Positions 26,501-38,611 of a DNA stretch of 64,000 nucleotides are shown piece by piece. Position 1 is the stretch's first letter. Each line of letters starts with the position of its first letter. A program made the translations under genes and the position numbers. This DNA comes from Coffea arabica (Eukaryota; Streptophyta; Magnoliopsida; Gentianales; Rubiaceae): assembly GCF_036785885.1 (NCBI RefSeq), contig NC_092323.1, forward strand, positions 14,826,501-14,890,500. The letters are read 5' to 3'. The notes beneath the pieces were generated by a model. That model was not told the origin of the DNA, did not search any database, and was given only the letters and a program-made list of their open reading frames with translations.

Positions 26501-27257
26501 GAAAATCTCCAACTACTCTGTTACCCTTCAAAGACAAGTGCTGAAGCCCAGGGAACTGATTGGATAACAGCCATGGAACCACATATTGGCCGGAGATATT
26601 ATTGAAAGAAAGATCAAGCTCTTGGACTCCAAAGGATGAAGCTTTATCTTCCTTCATTGGAGGGTCCAATGAATTCTTGGACAGATTAAGAGAAACAATG
26701 CTCGAACATACTTCAAAGCTCAGTATATCGGAAACAGGACCTGAAATGCTGTTTTCAGAGAGATCTACAGAACTCAAGAATGCACTACATTGAGATCTTA
26801 CTAAAGAAGTTAGTGCACCAGTGAGACTGGTGTTCCTCAGCACTAAAAGCTCCAAGCTTTGAAGGGCTATCATAGAAGATGAAACCAAGCTGAAGTCTAT
26901 GCCGAGAGGCAAGTCTGAGAGATCTATGGAGGAAACTCTGGAGTTCTTGTTGCATGAAACACGAGTGAAATTACAAGGACTATTGGCTGGTAACCAGTCT
27001 GACAGCTGAGTGGGATTAGGGAGTGAAGCTTTGAAGGATAAAAGCTGCTGTGAGTCCCTGGATAGGCCATTAATAGAGGAACCTGAAGCTGAAGCTGCAG
27101 AAGAAGCAGCAGCTGGGGATATTGTAGAGAGAAAGAAGAAAATGGTTGTGAGGAAAACTATGAGGTGTTGAAGATAAAGGTGGTGATAGAGCAAGAAAAG
27201 CTTTGCTGAGCTAAAGAAAAGGTGAGTGCAAGTGCTGTTTTCAGCTTTCATCTTCAT
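23571..27257 (-). CDS. BRI1: Brassinosteroid receptor kinase BRI1
   Basis: This is a complete, intronless leucine-rich-repeat receptor kinase of 1228 aa that perceives brassinosteroids at the plasma membrane and signals with a BAK1-type co-receptor. In order it has a hydrophobic signal region (about 20-50), an LRR N-cap with paired Cys (about 95-102), an LRR array, a hormone-binding island (about 621-690, [20 protein letters not shown]) and more LRRs. A Cys-pair cap (LCGYPLPRC), a transmembrane helix (about 830-851) and a kinase domain (about 905-1185) follow. Kinase residues visible are the [10 protein letters not shown] loop (about 920), Lys at about 942, HRDMKSSN with Asp at about 1040, and DFG at about 1058. 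The C-terminus ends in [12 protein letters not shown]. Sequence and length fit BRI1 orthologues; tomato BRI1 is about 1207 aa. The start at 27257 is chosen because the in-frame extension to 27383 translates a GA/CT microsatellite and lies near the probable transcription start; Met at 27251 is an alternative. One oddity is the N-cap reading CNFTRVSC, with Arg where Gly is usual. Confidence 0.97.
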   Translation of the reverse strand: MKMKAENSTCTHLFFSSAKLFLLYHHLYLQHLIVFLTTIFFFLSTISPAAASSAASASGSSINGLSRDSQQLLSFKASLPNPTQLSDWLPANSPCNFTRVSCNKNSRVSSIDLSDLPLGIDFSLVSSSMIALQSLELLVLRNTSLTGALTSLVRSQCSAFLSSVDLSENSISGPVSDILSFEVCSSIVSLNLSKNSLDPPMKEDKASSFGVQELDLSFNNISGQYVVPWLLSNQFPGLQHLSLKGNRVVGDFPALNLKNLSYLDLSMNNFSAGFPSITDCSNLEHLDLSSNKFSGDVGSSLSSCGNLSFLNLTNNLLKGAVPELPSGAGGVMQFLYLGGNGFQGVLPPYLSDLCPSLVELVLSYNNLSGNVPESFGACSVLELFDISNNKFSGELPVDTLVKMSNLKNLSLSFNNFLGSLPESLSKMVSLETLDVSSNNLSGVIPSGICQDPRNNLKVLYLQNNLLTGSIPESLSNCSKLESLDLSFNNLTGTIPSSLGSLSQLRDLIAWLNQLHGEIPQELMYLQRLENLILDFNDLIGSIPASLSNCTNLNWISLSNNQLSGEIPVSLGRLANLAILKLGNNSLSGNIPAELGDCRSLLWLDLNTNFLNGTIPPGLSKHAGNIAAARLTGKRYVYIKNDGSKQCHGAGNLLEFGGIRQEQLHRISTRHPCNFTRVYRGITEPTFHHNGSMIFLDISHNHLEGSIPKELGFMYYLQILNLGNNNLSGPIPPELGGLKNAAILDLSYNRLNGSIPQTLTGLTLLGEVNLSNNNLSGPIPEVAPFDTFNETTFANNSGLCGYPLPRCGTNSGPGPNEHQKSHRRQASLAGSVAMGLLFSLFCIFGLIIVAIEMKKRRKKKEAALEAYIESHSNSATANSNWKLSVRDALSINLATFEKPLRKLTFADLLEATNGFHNDSLIGSGGFGDVYKAQLKDGNVVAIKKLIHVSGQGDREFTAEMETIGKIKHRNLVPLLGYCKVGEERLLVYEYMKFGSLEDVLHDRKKIGLKLNWAARRKIAIGAARGLAFLHHNCIPHIIHRDMKSSNVLLDENLEARVSDFGMARLMSAMDTHLSVSTLAGTPGYVPPEYYQSFRCTTKGDVYSYGVVLLELLTGRQPTDSADFGDNNLVGWVKQHAKMRISDVFDPDLMREDPSLEIELLEHLKVACACLDDRHWKRPTMIQVMAFFKEIQAGSGIDSTSTIAADDDGFNAVEGVEMSIKEGNELNNHL

Positions 27258-27313
27258 TTCTTCTGTTAAATGCGTTGCTCCTCTCAAGATTTCAGCTGTT
27301 TTGCTTCCATTAT

Positions 27314-27338
27314 AGAGAGAGAGAGAGAGAGAGAGAGA
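27314..27338. repeat. GA/CT microsatellite in the BRI1 5' leader
   Basis: About 12 GA units on the plus strand, read as CT repeats in the BRI1 transcript. It lies between the TATA box and the chosen start codon, as expected for a CT-rich plant leader. Confidence 0.9.
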
Positions 27339-27410
27339 TGATTGGAGTTTTGAGAGAGATGGAGAGAGGTGAAAGGGGGTCAAAAGATGGAGTAAGGAAG
27401 GTAAGATGCC

Positions 27411-27418
27411 TATATATA
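27411..27418 (-). promoter_or_regulatory. Probable BRI1 TATA box
   Basis: TATATATA within the palindrome cctatatatagg. It lies about 155 bp upstream of the chosen start codon. Transcription would be expected to begin near 27380-27390, which argues against the upstream in-frame Met at 27383 being used. Confidence 0.55.
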
Positions 27419-28195
27419 GGAGCTAAAGAAGTAGAAAATTGGAGAGAGAAGAGGGGGAGGGATTTGGACTTTGGGAAGGCTTTGGGTTGTTGGGGAAGGA
27501 TAGAGAGAGAGGAGTGGACACAGCTGTTGCTCACATGCCATGTGATATTGTGACCCATAGTCCCATATAGAGATGGAAATGTATTAGTATAATTTACCAC
27601 TATATTTCATTTCTATTTTTCTCAGGTGAGTTTCCAATCAATTTACTAGTAGTAATAGATATATACATCTTTTTTACAAGAAATAAATATCCTATATTGG
27701 GTGAATTTGTATTTTGAGTCAATTTTTTGTGCACATGGAAAAATAAACATAAATTCATTTTTTTGAATATAAGGTAGCAATCTATAGTTTATGATACTCT
27801 AGTACAAGAATATTAAGCTTCTGGAAAATGGAAGATTTAAACAAAATGAAATTTCTAAAAAAATTGAAGTTTTAATCCGAATTACCATACATAAGTGTAT
27901 TAGACAGAGGATCTTAAACGTTTATGTATTTTGTATTTTTTTTCTATAATCATATACTTAATTTGCATATTTCTTAACAGATAATCTAGTTTTGTCTTGG
28001 TCCATGACCTTTACTCAAATTTCACGTTCATTTTCTGCATATTTTGTATGTATTTAATCTTGCTCGTATGTAAAAATAACTTAACGCTAGGAGTAAAAAA
28101 AAGATTAATCCAATAAAAGAATAGCAAAACTTTAAATTTTTCTCATATATACATTATGTATAGGTAAGTTTTTTTTCTTCTTTTTAGTCCTTAAA

Positions 28196-28645
28196 TTAAA
28201 TGTGCATTCAAATCAAGTTCGAGTATTGCACTACTCGACCTCGACTCAAGTTAAAAAACTTAATACTCTCACTCGTCAAGCTCTTGAAATTTAAGTTCAA
28301 TCTCGAACTCGATTGTGCTTTGCCTTACTCAAATTCAAGTTCGAACTCGATCAAACAAGCTCACTCGAGTTTAATTGAACCCAATCAAGTTTAAGCAATA
28401 TAAAGTCATATTTTATATAGTTTAAATTAGGGACAAAATAGATATTTCACACTAATAAATAAAAATATAAAAAATATATATATATGTAAAGCTGGATTAA
28501 ACTCAACGAGTTTTCGAATTTCACGTATTGAACTTGAACTCATCAAATAGTTTGAGGGCTCGTTCAAGCTGTTCGAACTCAATCAACGAGAGTTCAAGCT
28601 TCAATTTTGACTGAATAAGGTTGCTGTCTATTTGCACCCCTACTC
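28196..28645. repeat. Diverged dispersed repeat rich in tcgaactcga words
   Basis: The stretch carries many forms of caagttcgagt, ctcgaactcgat and gagttcaagctt, and ends near tgtctatttgcacccctact. Repeats ending in aggggtgcaaat with such interiors are widespread in plant genomes and are often placed with hAT-type MITEs. The left boundary is uncertain and there is no coding capacity. Confidence 0.4.
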
Positions 28646-30787
28646 TAAATAGTGCAAAGGTCACTGAATTAATTCACTCTCTTTCTCTATCACCAGCGGT
28701 GAAAATCAATAGTACTAGTAGTGTCTCTTTCTCTCTCTATTTCTAGGTTTCCGCGTACGTGTGATTAAGCACGGATGGATCCGTCGCTGTCTATAGCTTA
28801 ATCTTAGTGGGAGATTCCATTGCCTTTAATTAATTTGTCTTTACTCATGAACCTTGAGATTAATTAACTAATTTTTCTTTATAATACGACAACTCTACCA
28901 TGCTAGTTTTTTCTCTCTCTTTTTTCTTTTCTATTTTCTTTTGTGTTTTAGATTTTTCTTTTCAATTTTGGGGAGATAAAGAGAAATTTATCAATAATCG
29001 AACAAAACAATATTCAATGTCATCAAAATTATAAAATCGGACCCTTTACATTTTTCTAGTTTTTCAATTTATAAGAGATATTGTTGTGTTCGTAAGAGGA
29101 AATTATAAGAATCCTAAGGTAATGCTTATGAATCTAGTAGTTTTGATAAATGAAAATGCTTTGCCATTACTCTTAGCCTATAGTTATTAGGTTGATCTTG
29201 GAAATATTACCTTGAAATTCAAAGATTGCTAAGGTTCTACTATGAAGAGATCATTCATGATCTTGTTCATGCCTTGAGCACTTCAATCCAAAAAAAAAAA
29301 AAAAAAAACTAGAAGAGAGATAGGTCTTGAGCTAATTGTTTCCCTTAACTTAGCCCCAAAATTAATAGCACTCAACAATTCCTACTAGAAATAGGGATTT
29401 TAACTACATGGTATTGGTAAATGTTACAAATTATTCGTGCTAATTAGACGTTAGAGTTATTTAAATTTGGACAAAAATCATTTTTTCTTTCATAATCTTT
29501 TGTGAAAGTAATATATGGAATGAAAAGAGGGAAAGGGATGAATTTTGGATAATTTAATTTCCTAACATGATTAATAAAAAATTGCATATATTTCGAAATA
29601 TTTATTCTCTAAAGAATAAGGAAATATGTTGCTCAATTCTATTCATGCTGTTATTGGTTAGTTAAATAAGTGTTTACTAATGTAATGACTAGCAAGATAC
29701 CAATTTACATAAAGAACCTCAAACTATACATTTAGGGAAGTCCAACAAAAGAAGAGAAAATACTTCCACTTTGATTTTTACCCCGCCATTCCATTTGTAC
29801 TTTACCAAGAGGTAAATTTCAATTTCACGATAGAAATTTGACTACAAGGCAGTACAATTTTGGCAGTGCCAGTTTTTATCCAAAAAAAGGCTGCTAAAAA
29901 ATCTAATTACCTAGTATCATTAAATCCTCTCACTTCCGAACTTCAATCCACTGTTCAGAGCGTACCGACACGCTCGCGATAGAGCTTTCAGATTCAACGT
30001 GGGAGCGTGTCGATACGCGCTCTATGTATCTGTTTGATTGGACTATCCTCTCACCAATTATATGGTACTTCCCGCTGCAGCATGGTACAGTACTCTGGGG
30101 CCCACATCCAGTCAATCCATACCGTTGCTTAGGTTTGACGGGCCAGATTAAATAATGGCTGTACCAGATGAGTAACAGATGTGAATGGCCTACTGGATCT
30201 AGCAGTAAATCTAGCAAGCATTGCTGTGAAATGACGCAAGTACCCATGCCTGTCATCTGCTGATGTAAGCAATTTTGGGCCCCCATTGGTAAGTAGAAGT
30301 GAGGGTGAAATGGTAAATTGGTGACTGTTATCCGAAGGGTTGAAGACGAAGAAGGCTATTTTGGTCAATTGAAAAGTATGGGTTTGTCTTATGTGGTTAC
30401 TAAATAGAGAAGTCGCACGTGTGAACAGTTGAGGAATTGTTGCTATCATGAAGCATGACTACTCCATTTTGTTCTATTCTCACATAATTATTATTCATAA
30501 AAAATAGAGCTGTAAATTGGTGCGATGGAGTCGAGTATCTCTTGCTTTAACTTGACTCGTTAAGCTATTGAAATAAGATTCGTGTTTGATCGATAATTAT
30601 CGAGTTTGAGTTTGGGATCGACTCATTTTAACAAAAATGAGCCGAGCTCAAATAAGGCCACTAAACTCAAATTCAAGCTTTTTATAATTTGTACAATTTG
30701 CCTATACTATTAAGAAATCAGAGCAATACAAATTTCAGTCCAGTCATATAAAATGAAATTATGCCTAAAGCAAATCTAGTGGACAAC

Positions 30788-30930
30788 TGTGTTTGGATTG
30801 CATTTTTCATGATTTTTCGTGAAAAATTACTGTAGCGATTTGATGTATGTGAGGAAAAAAGATAATAGGGAAATGTGATCACGGAAAACGACGTAATTTT
30901 CCGACGAAAAATCGCAATCCAAACAAGGCC
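30788..30930. mobile_element. Small MITE of the tgtttggat family, copy 3 (opposite orientation)
   Basis: Inverted ends are tgtttggattgcattttt at the left and aaaaatcgcaatccaaaca at the right. Interior attactgtagcgatttgatg and tatgtgaggaaaaaa is the reverse complement of the family core. It sits between two stretches of a tcgagttt-rich repeat (about 30508-30690 and 31040-31200) and may have inserted into it. Confidence 0.75.
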
Positions 30931-33900
30931 TAATAATCATCCTCATCAACATAAATTCCAGTTTGGTTGTATGATGTATCTAACAAGCAGAAATACTACC
31001 ATCTAACCTCTAAACCTGTGAAATGACAATGAGATACATGTCCATGAATGCTCGTTTAAGTTCACAAACATAATCACTCGATAGCTTACCAAGCCTGATT
31101 ATTTGTTTGAACTCAAACTCATATAAAATCCCAAACGAGCTATTGTCGATCTCGAAAGATCCTAAACAATTCACATAGTTTGATTCGAATAATAGCTCTG
31201 ATAAAAAATAAGATAGGGTTAACTACAATACGTATCCCTAAACTATCACCAATTTGCACTTTACACTAGTAATTTTAAAGCTTCACTATAGTATAGTATA
31301 GTATCAATTTATGCATATTTGTTCTATCACCTTCAAAACTATTGGATTGCGCTAACTAGTTTTACATGAAAGGACTTTGGTCCCCTTAAATTACGAAATT
31401 TTCACCGTGGTAAGTTGATTATTTAACTAAACCTAATGAAAAAATAAACCAGAACAATGGACAGATCGTATAATTTGGTCAATCTTTATATTTCACCAGC
31501 CAAAAATGTTTAAAATCTTATAAATAGTATTTTGAATAATATTTTAGACTGTTTTAGATCCTACAAGTCCTATTCTTAAATGATATACTAGATTTGCATT
31601 TCACTCGAATATTTTGCACCTAAGTTTTGAATATATGGTTAATATGATGGTAATACTGCTAGTATGTAAAAGCGAATCAAAGGAAAATGAAACCGTTGCA
31701 TGCATGGCCTGAAAGCTCAGCCAATGGGCATAAAAAAGTCTAATAGGACGTAGAATTCTATTGCTTCATATATAAAACTTTTTTATTGGAAATTGAAACC
31801 TAAAAATTGTATCCAAACTAATTTAAATTACACATTACAAAAATAACTAATTTAATGTACTATGGCTTGTTGTTTTCAATTTGAGCATATCAACAATAAA
31901 AATCTACTAGCTCGTACCAAAATTTAATGAGACACCTAAGCTAAGTAACTTCAATTGTCACAATCCTAGGTAAGCAATGCACTAGGTACAAAATTTTGGA
32001 TTACAAAATGCAACTTTTTTTGTCTTGGTCTGGTTGCAAAGATTTATTACTTGGGTGGGGGCTTCAAGGATAAAAATTCTCAAGTAATTTATGTTCTAGT
32101 AATGTCTAAATTATAGCATAACTATAAGGATTTTATGTAATTGGCCAAGTGAAAAAAAAGTTTTTTTTTTTTTTTAACTTCTTTACTCAAGTCCATATGG
32201 GGTAAGGATGAATATTTCTTTTCATCACTTATCTTTCTGTCATCCACTTAAAGGATGAAAGTATTTGACCAGATTTTTCTTTTCATTCTTGTGAAAAAAA
32301 AAAAGAGATATAAATGCTAAAAAGTACGTGAGATGAGAGGTAAAAGCATGTGGGGACTTAGCATAATTGTTCCCATAGAGAAGGTATAGAAATCAGTTTT
32401 TTACAGTTTGTCGGATCTTTCCTTTGTAAAGTAAAAGGGGAAACGTCACTTGGATTAGAGGCAGTCAATTCTTAGATTCTTCTTGGATTTAACCGCACGT
32501 GTGGAGAAATATTCACACCACATTTGTGTAACATCTTTTTATGCTTCGAAGAAAATATTGCATACTTTTTTTACATGGGGTATTTTTTAACTAGTTTCTG
32601 TATTTAATATAAATTCTAACTCTTCTACATTAACATATGATAGCGAGACTATAATTCCTCCCTTCGTTTACGAATATTAAATGAGTTTGGTTAACGAATG
32701 CTCGAAAGCACATGTTAAAAAGGTCTCGTGTGTTAATTTTTTTAGTAAAAGTAAAAATTAATCTGAGAAAATTTTTAATATAGGGATACAATAAATGTAA
32801 GTGTCTGTAATACCCAAAATATTACCATTTGCTATGTAATATCTAAGATAAACGTTTTCTTTTGTCAAACACTCTTTTTTGTTGTTATTAAAATATATTT
32901 GTTCGAAGAAATTTGAATTACATTAATCTTAAGTTGGACTATATCAACTACTCATTCAATTTCTGCTAGCATCATTTTCTGTAGTTTTCATTTTATACTT
33001 GGAAAATCCTCTAGATGGATTTCAAGTTTCAACAACTTAGCCATTGAATTACCCAAGTTTCTTCATGAGTTATGTTAGGATCCTATTCTCCTTCATTATT
33101 TTGTAAAACTTGTCATGAAATTAAAAACCCTAAAGATCTACAACTTGAGCTTTGTCAATGTGCAGATTGTTGATCTAATGATAGGTTTATCTAACGGGGC
33201 ATTCGTTGGGCACTGATTAAGATATATTTCAAATGTTAGATGTTTGAAAATATAAGATTAATTGTAAATATATAGGAAGATAGGTAAGATTAAACAAAAA
33301 AAGTATATAAATGCAATGAATCATAATAATTATTGGTATTTATATATACATAATAAGTTAGGTGAATTTTAAGTGTCTTATATTTAATATCGGATCATCA
33401 CTTTTTTTTTTGTTCCCTAAAGTTTTGCAGGTTTAAAAAAAATTCCAAACAAATTCCATTATATGTTCATGTGTAATACTAGAAGAAAAAAATGCCAAAT
33501 GAAAATTCTTTAGGGACATGACTATCAGTCCTTTCACCAATAAAGAAAGGACCCACATGATAAATTCCATAATATCCAATTCCCCAGGTACTTTTAATAA
33601 ATTTTATTTTATTTTTCTTTTTTTTTGTCTGGTCTTTGCCTTCAATTCATATCCATTTCTGATTGAATCAATGGCTCTGAAAAACTTGAATGGATTTTTG
33701 AAGGGATAAAAATGGAAAGAGGGTATCCTTCCATTTGTTTACTACTTTTTGATTTATAGGTTGGAGGCTCAGAAAGAAAGAAAGAAAAAAGAGAAGCTGA
33801 TGATAGTGAATGGGCCAATGGGGGCCCATTATCTGGAGGAGACTCGTGCCATTGTCCAGCATGCAAACGTGGACCAACCACAGACGTAGGAGGAATGTGC

Positions 33901-34044
33901 CTCATCTGTCACTTTGACTACACACATTGACAGCTGTCATACTGCTATCATATTCCTATTAAAAAAAAATTTTAATTTTAATTTTTTTAGTGCTAGTTAA
34001 GTAGATTGCTTTTAGTTAATTTCAATTCATAATCAAAATAGAAA

Positions 34045-34048
<4 letters not shown>

Positions 34049-34077
<29 letters not shown>
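34049..34077. repeat. TA microsatellite
   Basis: About 14 uninterrupted TA units. Confidence 0.95.
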
Positions 34078-34080
<3 letters not shown>

Positions 34081-35442
34081 AAAATACGAGTTTCATTTCA
34101 AAATCAGCTGACAATGAATGGTGCGGTCTCAATCTTATTAATCCAGTTGGAAATTTTTCAAAAGTCGGTTTAGGATATTTTGTCTTTTAACATTTGTCAT
34201 TATCAAGTCGGTTTGGACTAGGTGATTTCGAATAACTTTAGTGTAGAAAAGTTTTTTAAAACTTCTTGGATGAGTGTATATTGAGGTGATTTTTCGAGTA
34301 TTTTGTTTTAACTTTTTACCTCTTTAAACCAAAAAAAAAAAAAAAATTTCTACTATACTCTTTATAAACTTCTACTTCCATCCTTGCCCGCCTCTTCCCT
34401 TCTCCTGCAACATTTTTTCCCATTGCCGACTACCTCTGCCCATCTTTCAACCACCTCTCCCTTTCCCCATTTTCTGTCCATCCCTGACACTAGTACTTTT
34501 GCAGTTTTCTTCTCCTATGATCCTTTCCCTTCTTCCCCACCTCGCCTTCCCTCCCCTTCCTCTTCGTCTTTGTCCCCCATGCTTTCTTTCCCTCTATAAC
34601 TAAGGGTTTGGGCGGGAAAGAGAGAAGTGAGAAGGTGGCACGGGATTGTAAAGAAGAGATAATATATAGGTGATCATGCATGATTTCAACTTCTAATTTT
34701 TTTTTGAAAGGTGAAATTCTTTCGCGAAAGTATGTAAATGCAAAGATGACAAATACAATATGAGCACGATTTAAACGGCACATTAGTTACATTAACAAGG
34801 ATTAAAAGAAACCCTTTTCTTAAAAAAATAGCATAAAAGTTAGCAAAACCCATGCTCAATCCAAATGAGTTCTGCAAATAAAAGTTGGTTGCATCCAATT
34901 CCTACCTGATGTCCTGTTCTAATTTCCAATCTTCAATGCTTGCACTAAATCTTTTTCTGGTATGGAAGTTCTTTAAGTTCTTCCACACCTAGCAAAACAA
35001 AATCTCATCAAAGAAACATTTAGCAAGTGAGATGAGTTTTTTTGCTTAACCACCATGAACGAACAAGGGAGTGTAACATCAACACAAGCGTGCGTGCACT
35101 GAATTTAGGTATATAAGCACCTTTTCAAGAATCTTTTTGTAGCATAATAATACGTTGCAGAATAATGACATCTTAGAGAAAGGAAAAAGAAGTACTAAGA
35201 GATACAAGAACAACAACATGTGCCCTTTTCAAGAAATGCTAACATCTCTTCTTGCCCAAAAAGCAACTATTGTTCAAGAAGTTAGTAGAAAATCAGTGCA
35301 TAAAGGCCAATAGCTAATTATGGCTGTGGAATATCAAACTATCATTTTGATTACCCTTTTAATGTAATCATGATTATAAGATTAGAAGGTAAAAGGGTCC
35401 TAAAAGACACCACACGTGCACCAACACTTGCCTAAAATTATT

Positions 35443-35464
35443 GGAGAGAGAGAGAGAGAGAGAG
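35443..35464. repeat. GA microsatellite
   Basis: About 11 GA units in intergenic DNA. Confidence 0.9.
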
Positions 35465-37544
35465 TATTGAAGGTAAAAACTACACAAAAGAAAAAGGTGT
35501 AGTATCCAAAATTGTGGCTCCCACGTATTGACTTGGATTAGATAAACTAAACTAAATTAGATGCAAGATTTAGGGAAATTGCAAGGTAAGGAGGAGGACA
35601 AAAAGAGGAAACACTTGGGAACTCAAGATAACATGGGATAAGGGGAAGCAAGAGGGGGTCTATGTGGAAATAATAAAGAAATGAATAAAAATCATTATGC
35701 TCAAATGATGATGATGATAATGAAATTAATTGTAGTAGAAGGAATCATTAATGGAGCATGTATAATTAAGCTATGGTGTGTTGGTTGGAGATAGGAAGGG
35801 TGGACCAAGTGACTACTAAAATTTTTCTTTTTGGTCTGTCTTCTTGTGTAGCCATTAGTCAAGTACAAAAGAAAGAAAAAGATGAGAATGAAAATCAAAG
35901 GCACACGAGAGGTAATGAATTGAAATGTGTTTGAGTTAAATGCCCCACCACCAAATTATTTTCCTATCAAGAGTGTGAGAACTTTGTTGGGCCATCCATG
36001 AGGGCTATTTCAATGGAAGACACATTGTCCTTTAGGACTAAGCCTACTACAACAATAAATACAAACCACAAGCCCAGCTGTCTCCAAGTCACAACCTCAC
36101 AGAAAAGAAAGCCATTAATTGCAAAAACTTACAAGCTATTTTGCACTAACCAATTCTGCTGTTTGTATCCTATTTTGTCTACCACCTCCACAGGGAAGAA
36201 GATGGAAGAAGAAGAGGAGGAGAAAAATGTACCCTATATGGTTTTGTCCTGTTTAACTCAACGTTTCTATGCAGACTTTGGCATGAATGGATGACTTGTA
36301 ACAAGTTTTACGGCATGAATGAAGACAAATCAAACTAAAACACAAGAAATCTCATTATCATGTTTTCCTTTTACTCGTAGAAAAAAGCATCAGATTTTTA
36401 GTTGAACAGTTCTTTGTGTACTCAGTTAGACCAGTCATCGACATCAAATTTGAAAAAAAATCTTTCTTGGGCTGTCAAGTTTGAAGAGGATTTATTGCCA
36501 AATTGCAGCTGCCTATTCAACCCTATTGCCAGATTAAGTTGTAGCTCACTATTTGCAGTTGAATCAGTAACCTTTCAAGGTGAATGTTAACATCATAGTA
36601 TATAGCAGCAGCCTCGTAGTTTTGTATACCACATTGATTAGGATGACAAACAAGATAACTTAGTTTGATACGTTTCCTCGGTTGTCTTCAAGGACAATCA
36701 ACTTGACAAAGTCAAGAAAAGCCAATCTTTTTGGTTTGCTGTCTATTTGCTTTCCTAATTTAGAGATTTACTACTGATTCCTGCGGATGATGACAGACTA
36801 TGACTACATGCACAGCGCTAATATATAAGTTAAACTGTTTGGATGATTGCTTCTTCTTCTTTTTTTGAGTGTCTTTTACAAAAAATTTTATTATGGCTTT
36901 TTTTTTATTGATAAATATGTTATAAGATTAAAAAAAATGTAATGTAATTGAAAATCAGTGCATAACAAATAAAAAAAGCCTTTTTGGGTTCTTTCTTGAA
37001 AGGAAAAAAAAATGAAAAAATTTAGGGGGGGGGGGTGGCAAAAACTCATCTATGAGAAAGCCATTGCTTGGAATGCATTGAAAACATTATTAGCATCCAA
37101 AAAATAAACATTTACCAGCCATATAGTATTACAGAGTAGGTATTTTACAGCCCTAATCAAAATGAATTAGTTGATGCAAGAAAACAAGAGGTGGGATCCA
37201 TTTGCAGCTGTATCTGCAGGTGAGGCTGCAACAACAACCTTTTCTTGTCATTTCCATAACAGAATTGTTATGTCATCCATGCTACTTGCTCAATCTATTT
37301 GGTTCCTTTGTGTTTACCTTTTTTTTTTCTCTCTTTATTTAATCTTTTCCTCTTCTTCTTGGGAAGAAAAGGGCCCTTTTAATTTTTCCCCCTTCTTTTT
37401 AACGTTTATGAGGTGTCCTTGTTCCCATCCTTCTTTTTGTACCCCCAACCCCACAAAAAAAAAAAGAAGGGAAAACCACTACTTGAATTAGAGAAAGAAG
37501 CAAATTTACCACTAAAGATGGGGTTTACAATCAGCTTGTAATTT

Positions 37545-37680
37545 GTTTGGATTTTAGTTTTTTTTTCAATTCTCTTACATCATCGACACAATTTTCAGTT
37601 ACATTTTTATCTCATATACATCATATCAAAAAAGTACTACAGTATTTTTTTATAAAAATTTTTTTTATCCCAAATAATAA
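37545..37680. mobile_element. Small MITE of the tgtttggat family, copy 4
   Basis: It starts tttgtttggattttag and carries the core tttttatctcatatacatc, then atatcaaaaaagtactacag, ending in atcccaaataat. The terminal repeat is eroded on the right. Confidence 0.55.
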
Positions 37681-38611
37681 ATTGATGGAATTGGTCAAGG
37701 GCATTTAATCAATGCATACATACAGCATGAAACACATGAATGGGATCTTCAAATCCCACCAAAAAGCCAGTAGTGATAGATAGACTAGAAATAGAATGCC
37801 TCAAGTGATCATCAAGATAAACAAGTGCACGTGTGAAAGAGAGGCCTTCAATATCAATAAATGCCAACTTCAATCACCAAGCAACTGTTTCTTATTGGCA
37901 TCATTCTCTGTATCTTCTGATATGATTCTCCGTTTATTACTCTACACTAGTTTGGTTTGCACTGTGTATCTATTATAGTATAGGTGCAAACATTTACTCC
38001 ACTTGACCACTCTTTTTTAAGCTTCAATACCAACTTTTACAAATTTTTATGGTCTAACAAACCTGATTTGGTGACATATATGAATTAGGGGTCTTTTTCT
38101 CCATGAGATGAGCCCGGCGTTAAACGCAAAACATCACCCTTGCCTGCTTTTGGATCTCAAATAGAATATAATGATGTGCCAGCCAGGGTCAATTTGGTTT
38201 TTTGTGATACAAAATCTGCAGAATCAGCACAGTTCTGCTCGCGGAATCCATTATAGATTATCCCCAACTATCAAACCGTAGTCTCAAGTGCACCTGATTA
38301 ATGTTCCTTCTCCTTCCTCTGTATTCTTCTTTCTGCTGTCACATCATCGATGTTAATGGCAGTGTGTGGTGTGTGCGTGTTTTTTTCTGTGTGTGTGTGT
38401 GTGAGAGACAGAAAGAGAGAGAGAGAGGGAGGGAGATTCCAACTGAAACTGATAACCCTTTAAAGAATAATTGCAGATTTTGGACCGAATTCGGCTATAT
38501 CTTTCCATAAAGGTTTCTATTTTAAGGAAACAAACATCCTCAAGTATGATGGTATGTCAGAGATCAGGCAAAGTAAGATGCCAAACATCCTTTTTACTCT
38601 GATTAAAATGC

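Larger units (their letters stand above)
27600..38611. other. Intergenic, MITEs and microsatellites, no confident gene
   Basis: No open frame shows a known domain. Contents include a diverged element rich in ctcgaact/ttcaagtt words at about 28196-28645, and related sequence at about 30508-30690 and 31040-31200 that flanks the MITE at 30788-30930. A TA microsatellite lies at 34049-34077, a GA microsatellite at 35443-35464, a G10 run near 37022, another MITE at about 37545-37680, and a GT/GA compound repeat at about 38360-38430. The CT-rich frame at 34384-34599 is low-complexity. Confidence 0.45.

Noticed and set aside
27258..27383. N-terminal extension of BRI1 starting at 27383
   Set aside because: It encodes the CT microsatellite, is not like any BRI1 N-terminus and lies at the probable transcription start.
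23723..27553. Plus-strand open frames opposite BRI1
   Set aside because: They are antisense shadows of the BRI1 coding sequence, with no independent domain.
29930..30449. Two overlapping minus-strand open frames of 118 and 106 codons
   Set aside because: No recognisable domain, no promoter or splice signals that fit, and the frames overlap in different registers, as expected by chance in a slightly GC-richer patch.
34384..34599. 71-codon open frame rich in Ser, Pro and Phe
   Set aside because: It is translated from a CT-rich low-complexity stretch and has no motif.
35998..36294. 98-codon open frame
   Set aside because: No domain. The Glu-rich part comes from a GAA-rich tract; a non-coding transcript is possible but not supported.
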